Positions 52,877 through 61,159 of a stretch of DNA of 64,000 nucleotides are shown piece by piece. The stretch spans positions 1 through 64,000 of the forward strand of contig JACKDL010000007.1 of NCBI GenBank assembly GCA_020633555.1. Direction: 5' to 3'. The translations under genes and the position numbers were made by a program. The stretch comes from Myxococcales bacterium. GTDB lineage: Bacteria > Myxococcota_A > Bradymonadia > UBA7976 > UBA1532. The notes under the pieces were generated by a model. It was not told the origin of the DNA. It saw nothing but the letters and a program-made list of their open reading frames with translations, and did no database searches. The stretch's first letter is position 1, and each line of letters starts with the position of its first letter.

Positions 52877-54709
52877 GTGCCCGAGCGCCCCCCCAAGGAT
52901 GACTTCGAGCGCGCCGGCGCGCGCCCGAAGGACCTGACCGACGCCGCGCTGCTCTCGGCGCTGGCGGCGGGCCTGTGCCAGGACGCCGGCGTGTCGCTCG
53001 AGGTCTACCCGGGCCCCTGGGCCTGGGACCCGGTGCGGCGGGTCATCCGCGTCAACGAGAAGGACCTGGAGACCCACGGGCCCGACTACTGCGCGGGGAT
53101 ATTGGCCAACGAGATCGGCCACTTCTACCTGACCCGCTACAGCCTGTTTCACACCGAGTTCCCCAGCGAGCTGGGGCGGGATCTGCTGTTCGAGGCCCTG
53201 GAGGATCCGCGGGTCGACGACTGGATGATGACCCGCTACCCGGGCATCGAGCGCTGGCACGACGAGGCCCACGGGCAGGTGGGGATGATCGATCCCGGCC
53301 TGCCGTACTTCCTGGTGTTCTGCCAGGGGGCCGCCGACGAGCAGCGGGCCATGTACGGGGTGGCCACGCCGGTGGCCCACGCCCTGAACGACACCTGGCT
53401 GGCCCGGCGGCAGTACGCCGAGACCCTGCCGCCCACGGCGCTGGTGCAGACGGCCACCAAGAGCCTGCGGGCGCGCTACAAGCTGCAGGTCTGGCCGGCG
53501 CTGGTGACCCCGCGCTGGGTGCCGCCGGCCCACGAGCAGGCCATCCAGGTGTCGGCGGTCGAGGCGCTGCGCCTGGCCGAGCGCGAGATCCTGCCGGTGG
53601 CGGCCGAGCTCTACGAGCAGGACGTCGAGGCCATCGAGAAGTACCTGAACGACCGCCCCGAGCGGGCGGCGCGCGCCCGGCGGCTCATCGAGTCGGGCGA
53701 GGCCCGCGAGGTGCTCGTGCAGAGCCGGCACCACCCCGGCCGCCGGCCGCTCACCAGCCGGTGGGCCCACGACCTGGCCAAGGACGTGCTCGAGGCCATC
53801 CTGCGCGAGGGGCGCCCCCGGCGGCTCATCCGCGCCATCAGCGCCTGGCGCCCGGGGGGTGATCCCAGCGTCCTGCCCCCCCCGCCGCCGCCCGAGCTGC
53901 CGCCCCTGCACGTGGAGTGGCACGCCCCCAGCGACTACGACCGCGCCTACGCCAAGGTGGCCACCCAGGTGGAGCGGCTCACCCAGCACCTCGAGGAGCT
54001 GCTGCGGCCGAAGAAGCGCCTGAAGGAGCGCAGCGGCTACCCCAGCGGGCGGCACATCGATCTGAAGAAGCTCATGGCCTTCGAGGCCGATCCCCGCCGC
54101 TACGACGAGCTGTGGGTGCGCAGCACCATCCCCGATCGCCGCGACGTGGCCATGACCCTGCTGGTGGATCTTTCGGGCTCCATGAGCGGCGAGAAGGTGC
54201 AGGCGGCGCTGCTGGGCACGATCCTGCTGGCCGAGACCCTGGCGGCGCTGGACGTGGCCTTCGCGGTCACCGGCTTCCAGGACGTGCTCATCGAGCTGAA
54301 GGGCTTCGACCAGCATTTCGACGACGCCGCCCGGCAGGCCATCGCCGAGATCCCCCAGGAGGTCAGCGGCTGCCGTCACGGGGGCAACAACCAGCCGGGC
54401 TACAACGACGACGGCCCGTGTCTGATGGAGTGCGCCGTGGATCTGCTGGCCCAGCCCGCCACCGAGCGGGTGCTCATCGTGGTCAGCGACGGCCTGCCCG
54501 AGGGGGTGCGCAGCACCCGCGAGGACCTGCGCCGCACCATCGGCAAGCTGACCCAGCCGGGCATCAACCTGGAGCTCATCGGCTTGGGCCTGGGGCCCGG
54601 CACCGGCCACGTGACGCAGTACTACCCGGAGTCGGTGGCCAACGTGGCGGTGGCCCGCTTCGCCGACGAGATCGCGCGGCTCATCGAGCGCGTGCTCGTG
54701 GGCGCCTGA
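52877..54709 (+). CDS. VWA-domain protein with degenerate zincin-like N-terminal domain
   Basis: 610 aa from GTG 52877. Residues 15-300 resemble the peptidase-like part that precedes VWA in CobT-type proteins: LANEIGHFYL (N78-H82) where active zincins have HExxH, and FEALEDPRVDDW (E109) like the third zinc-ligand helix. The first His is Asn, so peptidase activity is unlikely. A Pro run (about 335) and a charged helical region lead to the VWA domain with intact MIDAS DLSGS (431-435), FAVTGFQD and VVSDGLPEG. Partner of the AAA+ ATPase: the VWA MIDAS probably presents a client or contacts the ring. Confidence 0.87.
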   Translation: MPERPPKDDFERAGARPKDLTDAALLSALAAGLCQDAGVSLEVYPGPWAWDPVRRVIRVNEKDLETHGPDYCAGILANEIGHFYLTRYSLFHTEFPSELGRDLLFEALEDPRVDDWMMTRYPGIERWHDEAHGQVGMIDPGLPYFLVFCQGAADEQRAMYGVATPVAHALNDTWLARRQYAETLPPTALVQTATKSLRARYKLQVWPALVTPRWVPPAHEQAIQVSAVEALRLAEREILPVAAELYEQDVEAIEKYLNDRPERAARARRLIESGEAREVLVQSRHHPGRRPLTSRWAHDLAKDVLEAILREGRPRRLIRAISAWRPGGDPSVLPPPPPPELPPLHVEWHAPSDYDRAYAKVATQVERLTQHLEELLRPKKRLKERSGYPSGRHIDLKKLMAFEADPRRYDELWVRSTIPDRRDVAMTLLVDLSGSMSGEKVQAALLGTILLAETLAALDVAFAVTGFQDVLIELKGFDQHFDDAARQAIAEIPQEVSGCRHGGNNQPGYNDDGPCLMECAVDLLAQPATERVLIVVSDGLPEGVRSTREDLRRTIGKLTQPGINLELIGLGLGPGTGHVTQYYPESVANVAVARFADEIARLIERVLVGA

Positions 54710-54714
54710 TCGTC

Positions 54715-54862
54715 TGTCACGTTCAAGTTGGGCCTGTTCCACTGGCCCAGGCGACCGCGTCCTGCGTTGCGCCTCCTCGACGGACCACCAGTACGCTTGC
54801 GTCGGCGCGCCTTGATCGCGGCCGCCTGGTCGGCGCGGCTCAGGCTCAACCCGAACGTGACA
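54715..54862. repeat. Palindromic element with 20-base terminal inverted repeats
   Basis: TGTCACGTTCAAGTTGGGCC (54715-54734) and GGCTCAACCCGAACGTGACA (54843-54862) pair at 17 of 20 positions, plus one G-U if transcribed. Inside, CCAGGCGACCGCG (54747-54759) and CGCGGCCGCCTGG (54817-54829) pair at 12 of 13, and CGACG/CGTCG may form the tip. It fills the 243-base gap after the VWA gene. It may be a MITE-like remnant or a structured RNA/terminator. No transposase is present. Confidence 0.6.
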
Positions 54863-54952
54863 CCCGATGGCGGGGCGCAGGAAAGTCCCGGGGCTTACCC
54901 CGGTGGGCCGCGGCGACGAACTGGGGGAGTCATATTTCCTCAGTGAGATGAA

Positions 54953-56050
54953 ATGCGTCGCCTCGCCCTGCCCGCCCTGCTTGCCCTGTGCCCCCTTGTC
55001 GGTCAGGGGGCCACGCCCACCGCACCGCCGCCGGCCGCGTCCCCGTCCAGCTTCCTGCGGCCCGCCCACTTCGCCCGGCCCATGGTGGCCAGCCCGCACA
55101 GCTACATGACCAAGGTGCAGCTCGGGTACAGCCAGATCCTGCAGGAGTTCAACATCGCCGCCACCGAGAGCGACGATCCGCGCAGCTTCAAGCTGTTCAT
55201 CGACGCCCACCTGGGGGCCGACATCCCGCTGTGGGCCATGGATCTGCACGACGCCCAGGGACGCCCCACCTGGAGCTTCGCCGTGTCGGCGCCGCTGAGC
55301 ATGCACGTGCTCGAGGACATGTTCGAGGCGCTCACCGCGCCGGTGATCAGCACCGACTACCGGTTCGGGGCGCCGCTCATCCGGGCCATCCGGCGGTTCC
55401 ACGGGGGGGGCTGGCTGCGCAACGTGGCGGCGGCCTGGCTGCCGCTCTACCACGAGTGCACCCACCTGGGGGACGAGATCACCATCTACCGCAAGGACGT
55501 GGCGCTCCCCATCACCCGCATCAACGTCTCGTACGAGTACACCCAGCTCGAGCTGACGCTGAACGACGCGGACGGGCGGCGGGAGAGCGGCCACAGCTTC
55601 CGGCTGGGCACCCTGATGCGCCTGAGCGACCGGGATCTGGGGTGGTACGGCGTGGAGCTCGAGGGCACCACCAGCGACGGCCTGGCTTTGCCTCAGAACG
55701 AGACCCGGTTCGAGTTCTGGGCCGCCTGGCAGTGGCAGCGCGCCGACGGCCTGGCGGCCAGCCCGGACGCCATGAACGTGCTCTCCGTCGAGGTGCGCAA
55801 CCGCCCGCAGTACGGGGTGCCGACCTTCAAGAAGGGCGAGGACGGCGCGTGGGAGCCGCTGCACCAGGACGAGGTGCGGCGGACCGGCATCAGCGCCTAC
55901 TGGGGGTGGCGGTTCACGCCCGAGACCGACGCCCACCAGTCCGTGGGCCTGTACCTGCACGCCTACGCGGGGGTGAACCCCTACGGCCAGCTCCGCAGCA
56001 TGTACCCGTATCGGTTCTTCGGGATCACCCTGGCCCACGAGCCCTGGTAG
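54953..56050 (+). CDS. DUF1207-like envelope protein
   Basis: 365 aa. Sec signal MRRLALPALLALCPLVGQGA, then Pro-rich linker. The body is beta-rich with LWAMDLHDAQGRPTWSFAVS and the DUF1207-like core PLYHECTHLGDEITIYR, then INVSYEYTQLEL; the family core is a YHxSxHLGDE-type motif followed by N.S.E. It reads as an outer-membrane barrel-like protein with even aromatic girdles (FRLGTLMRLSDRDLGWYGVE) and a final aromatic residue (HEPW). Function unknown. AGTGAGATGAA before ATG 54953 is a weak SD. Confidence 0.65.
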   Translation: MRRLALPALLALCPLVGQGATPTAPPPAASPSSFLRPAHFARPMVASPHSYMTKVQLGYSQILQEFNIAATESDDPRSFKLFIDAHLGADIPLWAMDLHDAQGRPTWSFAVSAPLSMHVLEDMFEALTAPVISTDYRFGAPLIRAIRRFHGGGWLRNVAAAWLPLYHECTHLGDEITIYRKDVALPITRINVSYEYTQLELTLNDADGRRESGHSFRLGTLMRLSDRDLGWYGVELEGTTSDGLALPQNETRFEFWAAWQWQRADGLAASPDAMNVLSVEVRNRPQYGVPTFKKGEDGAWEPLHQDEVRRTGISAYWGWRFTPETDAHQSVGLYLHAYAGVNPYGQLRSMYPYRFFGITLAHEPW

Positions 56051-56071
56051 GGCCGGCGCCGGGCGGCGCGC

Positions 56072-57151
56072 TCACTCGGGCGGGCCGGGCAGGTTCTCTT
56101 CCGTGTCGCCGATGGGGAAGGCGTGGAAGTCGGCCACGCGGCCCACCAGGTCGGGGCAGTCGATGAAGGGGTTGCGGTTGCCCTGGATGGCCTGGATGGC
56201 GTCGTTGCGGGCGCGCTCGTAGTCGTCCACCGGATCCATCGCGTGCCAGCGCTTCAGGGTCTCCTCTTCCCAGTCCACGATGTCGCCGCCCCAGCGGGCC
56301 GCGAAGTACAGCACCACCCGGGCCACGTCGCCCTTGCGGGCATCACGGGGCTCGAAGACGTTCTGGCCGTTGGCCGCGCGGCCCATGCGGGCCGGCAGGC
56401 AGTCCAGGTTCAGCCCGTCCACCGGCACCCCGAAGTGGAACGAGCCCCGCAGGCTGTTGCACATGTTCACGGTGGGCAGCAGGTGGTGGATGTCGCTCTG
56501 CTGGTGCTCGTAGAGCCGCCCGCCCTCGTCCACCATCCGCGAGCGCGGCCAGGTGTGCTCGCAGTTGATGATGGCGCTGTCCGGCTCGACGCCCTCTTCG
56601 CCGGGGAAGAACCGCCCGGTGTAGGCGCACTCGTGACCCCAGCGGCCGTCCACCTCGCGGAACTCCACCTCGGTGAACATCCGGAAGCGGGCGGTGGTGT
56701 AGCGGTCGAGGTTGCCGCCCAGGTTGGGCATCACCTCGATGGGCACGTAGGTGGTCCGCAGCTCGGCGTGCAGGGCGTCGAGCAGCGCCTGATCCTGCAG
56801 GCCGTCGAAGGCCGCACAGCCGGGCGCAACCCCCTGATCGGCCGCGCCCATGTCGGCGTGGCCCTGATCGGCGAGCATGTCCCCGGCGAGCATGTCCCCC
56901 GGGCCCTGATCGGCCGGCGCCATGTCCCCGGGCCCCTCGTCGGGCCCGGTCATGTCGGCGAGGCCCCGGTCGACCGCGCGCATGTCCGGCGGGCCCTGAT
57001 CGGGACCGGCGTCGGTGGGTGACCCGTCGGGGCCGAGATCCAGGGCGGCGTCGCCCCCCTGATCGGCCTGCTGGGCGGGGGTGGGATCGCCCTCGTCGTC
57101 ACAGGCGACGAAGGGCAGGGCGAGCAGCAGCGGCAAGGCGAGGCGGCGCAT
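56072..57151 (-). CDS. Endonuclease I-family lipoprotein with Asp-rich linker
   Basis: 359 aa from ATG 57151. Lipobox LPFVAC, then about 90 residues of Asp/Gly/Pro/Met repeats (DQGPPDM, DEGPGDM, DQGPGDM). The catalytic domain matches the periplasmic/extracellular endonuclease I family: INCEHTWPRSRM, then QQSDIHHLLPTVNMCNSLRG, and RKGDVARVVLYFAARWG. It should cut nucleic acids outside the cell. An in-frame ATG at 57163 would add four residues. Downstream of the 181-aa gene on the same strand (40 bases). Confidence 0.88.
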   Translation of the reverse strand: MRRLALPLLLALPFVACDDEGDPTPAQQADQGGDAALDLGPDGSPTDAGPDQGPPDMRAVDRGLADMTGPDEGPGDMAPADQGPGDMLAGDMLADQGHADMGAADQGVAPGCAAFDGLQDQALLDALHAELRTTYVPIEVMPNLGGNLDRYTTARFRMFTEVEFREVDGRWGHECAYTGRFFPGEEGVEPDSAIINCEHTWPRSRMVDEGGRLYEHQQSDIHHLLPTVNMCNSLRGSFHFGVPVDGLNLDCLPARMGRAANGQNVFEPRDARKGDVARVVLYFAARWGGDIVDWEEETLKRWHAMDPVDDYERARNDAIQAIQGNRNPFIDCPDLVGRVADFHAFPIGDTEENLPGPPE

Positions 57152-57191
57152 GGCGCGCACCATACGCAGGCGGCCGATCCGATGCCACCAG

Positions 57192-57737
57192 CTACAGCCG
57201 CTCGGTGCGCCGCCGCGCCAGGGCCAGGGCGAAGCGCAGCTCGTGCTTCACCGACGGGCTGAGGTCCTTGGCGATCAGCCAGCCCTCGAGCAGGTCGATG
57301 GCGGCCTCGCCCCCCAGCTCGCCCACGGTATTCGCCAGGGCGATGCGCACCGGATCGCTGGCCTGCTCGAAGCGCACGGCCTTGGCCAGCGTGCCCACCA
57401 GGTGCCGGGCGCGGGTGCTTGCGATGGCCTCGATGAGCGCCGGGGGCTGCACGTCCACCAGCGCCACGATGGCCGCCCGGGCGAACATGCTGCCCTGGCG
57501 CGCGGCCTCGGCCTGGCACGACGCCGCCAGGATCTCGGCGCGGGGATCGCCCTCGCGGGTCCACTCGTCGAGCAGCCGCGCCGTGCGCCGGATGGCCGAG
57601 GGCGTCCAGGTGCCCAGCGGGGTGGGGACGCTGGGCTCCTCCACGGCGCTGGCGTCGGGATCGAGGGGCTTCGGCTCCGCGCCAAACGGGCTGCGCACGT
57701 AGGGGGTGGACCAGTCCTCGGACGAGTCGATGAGCAT
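57192..57737 (-). CDS. Uncharacterised alpha-helical protein
   Basis: 181 aa, no signal peptide. After a Pro/Asp-rich N-terminus the rest is helical with HEAT-like pairs: SMFARAAIVALVDVQPPALI, DPVRIALANTVGELGGEAAI, SVKHELRFALALARRR. No family recognised. ATG 57737 has AGGGAG upstream and a plausible sigma-70 promoter about 60 bases before it. Probably cytoplasmic; followed by the endonuclease lipoprotein gene. Confidence 0.75.
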   Translation of the reverse strand: MLIDSSEDWSTPYVRSPFGAEPKPLDPDASAVEEPSVPTPLGTWTPSAIRRTARLLDEWTREGDPRAEILAASCQAEAARQGSMFARAAIVALVDVQPPALIEAIASTRARHLVGTLAKAVRFEQASDPVRIALANTVGELGGEAAIDLLEGWLIAKDLSPSVKHELRFALALARRRTERL

Positions 57738-57798
57738 CGCGAACTCCCTGGAACGACTGCGGTTTTGCGTCGCGGGTCACCCTGACCACGCATCGAAC

Positions 57799-57827
57799 AT
57801 TTTACTGAACGCTTGAGCAGTTTTCTA
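57799..57827 (-). promoter_or_regulatory. Candidate sigma-70 promoter for the 181-aa gene
   Basis: On the minus strand: TAGAAA (57827-57822), 17-base spacer, TAAAAT (57804-57799). It sits in an AT-rich island, rare here, about 60 bases upstream of ATG 57737. The rest of 57738-57946 shows nothing else. Confidence 0.5.
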
Positions 57828-57946
57828 CTTTTTGCGGGGCGAATCCGCAGGTGCCCGAAAGCACTGGTGATCTGCCAGAGCGGGTGGCGGGGTCGGGGCA
57901 GGGTGGGGGGCCCGTGGGCGGGGCGCAGGGTTTGGGAGGGGCCGGG

Positions 57947-60900
57947 CTAGCGGGCCGGGCGGCGGCGCTCGGCGAACCACTTGCGGTACTTCGCCATCTT
58001 CTGCCGCTGTGCGGCGGGGGCCTGCCGGGCGCAGGCGGCGGCCTCGGGGCTGCCGGCGGGCGCCCCCCAGCGCAGCTCCACGCAGTCGTTGGGGTTGTAC
58101 GCCATCTCCAGGGCGTGCCGGCGGGCCACCACCTGGGCCAGCGTCAGCGTGACGGGCTGGCCGGCGCTGTTGGTGTACTGCACCGTGCGCTCGCCCAGGG
58201 CGACGTCGCGGGCGGCGGCCACCTGCGCCACCACCCCCTCGGCCTCGGCGGCCGCCAGGTCGAAGCGCGCGGGGTTGCGCCGCACGCTGTCGGCGAAGTC
58301 CAGCACGGTGTGGATCGAGATCAGCAGGCGCAGGTCCCGGCTGGGCGTGCTGAAGTCCTCCCACGGGCCGGCGGTGAGGAAGATGTTGGCGCCGTCGGGC
58401 ATGTCGATGGGCCGGTGGGCCCGCTCGCGCATGAAGGCCTCGCCGTTGTCCACGGCCTGCACCCGGCGCTTCACCACCTCGTGCAGGGCCTCCACCAGGG
58501 CCGCCTGCCGGGCGAAGGGATCCAGGGGGCGCGGGTTCATCAGCGCTTCCATGCGGTCGTAGAAGTCGCTGGCGCTGCCCGCATACTGATCCTCGCTGTA
58601 GGGCGGGAAGTTGCGGGTCTCTTGCAGGTAGGCGTTGTCCCGGGCCACCACGGCGCCGCCCTTCTCGGCGTACACCGGCCGCCAGCCCTTGAAGCCGGCG
58701 CCCACGTCGCGGGTGTCGGGGGTGAACAGGAAGCTGCCCTGCCAGAAGCGGCGGCGGCCGATGGTGCCGTCGGGCTGGGCGTCGGCGGCCATGAGCAGCC
58801 CGGGCTCGGTGGCCCCCTGCGGCACCCAGCCGGTGACCACCAGCAGGTGGCCGTAGGGATCGGCGAAGGTCACCCCGGGGCGGATGGCCTCGCGGGTCAT
58901 GGGCAGCGGGTAGGTGTCGGCGGCCTCGTCCTGCGGCCGGGTGCGGGCGGTGCTGGAGTGCACCGCGCTCTTCACGTCGCGCTTGATGAAGGCCGCCGCC
59001 GCCTGCACGGGATCGGCGGCCCGCGGCGCCTTCGCCTGACTCATCAGCTCACCGCACTTCGGCGCCCGCCCGTCACGGCCCCGCGAGCAGCTCCGGAAGC
59101 CGAAGGGCAGGCCCAGCTTCCAGGCGAAGTAGGCCCGCAGGTAGTAGGGCAGATCGGCGCAGTCGGGCTGCAGCCGCACGGCCTCGTCCTCGCCCACCGA
59201 CAGGTGGCCGTACAGCAGGTTGCGCTCGGGATCCGCCAGCAGGGTGTGCAGGTTGGTCCAGGTGCGGTCATCGTCCAGCGGGTAGTCGAACAGGCGCGCC
59301 ACGAAGGCCGAGAACAGCGCCTCGGTCTGGGGCCCCCACTGATCGCGCACGGCCCACACGCCGCCGTCGGCGGCGGGCAGGGGTTTGGGGCTGCGGTCCA
59401 CGGTGATGCGGTCGCAGGCCAGGATCCGGTCGCCGTCGCCCCACACCGCCGTCCACCGGCCCGCCATGGGCTCGGGCACCGTGGCGCTGAGGCTGTAGGG
59501 CGGCCCTGGCATGCGGTGCAGCGCCGGGCGGTGGGCCTCACCGGTGGGATCCACCAGCAGCAGCTCCACCGGGCCCGGGGGCGCCATGGGGGCCGCCACC
59601 AGCCGCAGGGGCTGACCCGTGTGCGGGCTGTGCGGGCCCACCAGGGTGGGGAAGTCGCGCCCGCCGCCGCGGCAGCTCGTGGGCAGGGCCACGGGGGCCG
59701 CCGGCCGCTCGGTGGCCAGGCCCATCAGCCCGGGGCCGGGATCGCCCCCCAGCACCGCGATGTGGGTGATGCGCTCGATGAAGGCCCGCCGCGAGGTGCC
59801 GCGGCCCAGGGTCAGGTCGCTCACGGTCACCCGGTGCACGCGCCGCAGGGTCTCGCCCTTCGGGTTGCGGGTGGCCACGCCCTCGGGGCACGGCTCCAGG
59901 TACTCGGCGAAGCTGTGGAAGGCCATGGGCGCGCCCGCCTGGTCGCGGCCCAGGTACAGCATGATGTGGCCGGGGAAGTGCAGCAGCACCACGCCCCGGG
60001 CCTGGGCGGCGTCGATGAGCCGCTGCTTGGCGGCGGCGTCCGTGACGGCGGCCACGTCGAGCACGAAGCTGGCCACGTGGGGCTGGTGGCCGCTGTAGCG
60101 GGGCAGGGCCAGCCCGAACCGCGCGAACAGGTCCAGCAGCAGCCGCGAGCAGTCCCGCCCTCCGTCCTGGCCGCCCCAGCCGTAGGGGGCGTCGAGCCAG
60201 CCGAAGGCGGCCTCCAGCAGCGCCCGCCGGGTGAGGGGGCGGGCGGTGGGCACCAGGCCGGCCGGCGCGGGCACGAGCTGCAGCCCTTGGGGCGTCGCCA
60301 CCCAGGCGCGCTCGCCCTGCAGCGCCACCTGGCGGCCGGCGGGCACGGTCACCCCAGCCAGGGTCAGGGGCGCCTCGGTGTGGGCCCGCGGCGCCGCCAG
60401 GAAGGCCGCGCCCTCGGCGCCCAGGGGCGGTGACAGCGCGGCATCGGCGCCGATCCAGCCCAGGGCGTAGCGGCTGCGCACCACCAGCCGGTCGCCCGGC
60501 CAGGCCCCCAGCACCTCCACGGGCTCCTGGGGGTGCACCGTGCTGCAGTTGTTGCGGTCGAAGGCCGGATCGGGGGTCGGCCCCTTGAACAGGCTGCCCG
60601 CCGAGGGCCCACAGCGCAGCGGCAGGGCCGCCAGCGCCACCCGCAGCTCGGGACGGCGGGGCGTCCAGCCGGGGGGCACCGCGTACAAGGCCGCCTCGGC
60701 CCCCGTCAGCCGCGACCCGTCCCGCGCCACGTACTTGCCCGCGTCGATCTGGGCCTTCATCCAGGCGAGGCGATCCGCCAGCAGGCCCGTCAGCGCCTCG
60801 GGGGCCAGCGGCACGTCCAGGCTGTCCTCGACCCGGCCCTCGGGGCCGTGCGGTCGGGCTGCGGCCGCGGCGTTCAGCCGCTGCACGGCTGCCGGATCCA

Positions 60901-61159
60901 GCAGCGTGGCGTCCAGGTCGTGCCGGGCGCCCAGGGCCTCGACCCAGTAGGCCAGGGTGCGGTGCGCCGGCGTGATCCCCGGCAGCGGGGTGGGGGCCTG
61001 GGCCTCCTCGGGGCAGGGATCGGGCGGCGCCTCGCTGGCAGGCGCGGCGGCGGGGGCGGGCGCGCGATCGGGCGCCGGGGCCTCCTCGGGGCCAGGGCCA
61101 CAGGCCCACAGGGCCCCCAGCAGGGGCAGGAACAGCGACAGCGGCTTGGGGCGGATCAT
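57947..61159 (-). CDS. Large NlpC/P60-type lipoprotein with long uncharacterised C-terminal region
   Basis: 1070 aa. Lipobox ALWAC, Ala/Pro/Glu linker. Residues about 185-290 look SH3b-like (PVEVLGAWPGDRLVVRSRYA). The peptidase motif follows: APYGWGGQDGGRDCSRLLLD (catalytic Cys) and LLHFPGHIMLYLG (catalytic His). This SH3-NlpC/P60 order is that of cell-wall endopeptidases cutting after gamma-D-Glu. About 550 further residues contain no recognised family but several ordered blocks (DLPYYLRAYFAWKLGLPFGF; LLISIHTVLDFADSVRRNPA). Starts inside the stop of the HAD gene (ATGA). Probably remodels own or prey peptidoglycan. Confidence 0.82.
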   Translation of the reverse strand: MIRPKPLSLFLPLLGALWACGPGPEEAPAPDRAPAPAAAPASEAPPDPCPEEAQAPTPLPGITPAHRTLAYWVEALGARHDLDATLLDPAAVQRLNAAAAARPHGPEGRVEDSLDVPLAPEALTGLLADRLAWMKAQIDAGKYVARDGSRLTGAEAALYAVPPGWTPRRPELRVALAALPLRCGPSAGSLFKGPTPDPAFDRNNCSTVHPQEPVEVLGAWPGDRLVVRSRYALGWIGADAALSPPLGAEGAAFLAAPRAHTEAPLTLAGVTVPAGRQVALQGERAWVATPQGLQLVPAPAGLVPTARPLTRRALLEAAFGWLDAPYGWGGQDGGRDCSRLLLDLFARFGLALPRYSGHQPHVASFVLDVAAVTDAAAKQRLIDAAQARGVVLLHFPGHIMLYLGRDQAGAPMAFHSFAEYLEPCPEGVATRNPKGETLRRVHRVTVSDLTLGRGTSRRAFIERITHIAVLGGDPGPGLMGLATERPAAPVALPTSCRGGGRDFPTLVGPHSPHTGQPLRLVAAPMAPPGPVELLLVDPTGEAHRPALHRMPGPPYSLSATVPEPMAGRWTAVWGDGDRILACDRITVDRSPKPLPAADGGVWAVRDQWGPQTEALFSAFVARLFDYPLDDDRTWTNLHTLLADPERNLLYGHLSVGEDEAVRLQPDCADLPYYLRAYFAWKLGLPFGFRSCSRGRDGRAPKCGELMSQAKAPRAADPVQAAAAFIKRDVKSAVHSSTARTRPQDEAADTYPLPMTREAIRPGVTFADPYGHLLVVTGWVPQGATEPGLLMAADAQPDGTIGRRRFWQGSFLFTPDTRDVGAGFKGWRPVYAEKGGAVVARDNAYLQETRNFPPYSEDQYAGSASDFYDRMEALMNPRPLDPFARQAALVEALHEVVKRRVQAVDNGEAFMRERAHRPIDMPDGANIFLTAGPWEDFSTPSRDLRLLISIHTVLDFADSVRRNPARFDLAAAEAEGVVAQVAAARDVALGERTVQYTNSAGQPVTLTLAQVVARRHALEMAYNPNDCVELRWGAPAGSPEAAACARQAPAAQRQKMAKYRKWFAERRRPAR

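Noticed and set aside
50076..54709. Cobalt or magnesium chelatase (CobS/CobT-like) assignment
   Set aside because: No chelatase large subunit or tetrapyrrole gene is nearby, and the ATPase motifs are closer to midasin-type.
52877..54709. Active metallopeptidase call
   Set aside because: The HExxH first His is Asn (NEIGH), so zinc catalysis is not supported.
54622..54849. Small minus-strand frame near the palindromic element
   Set aside because: It overlaps the VWA gene end and arises from the inverted repeat; no ribosome site or family.
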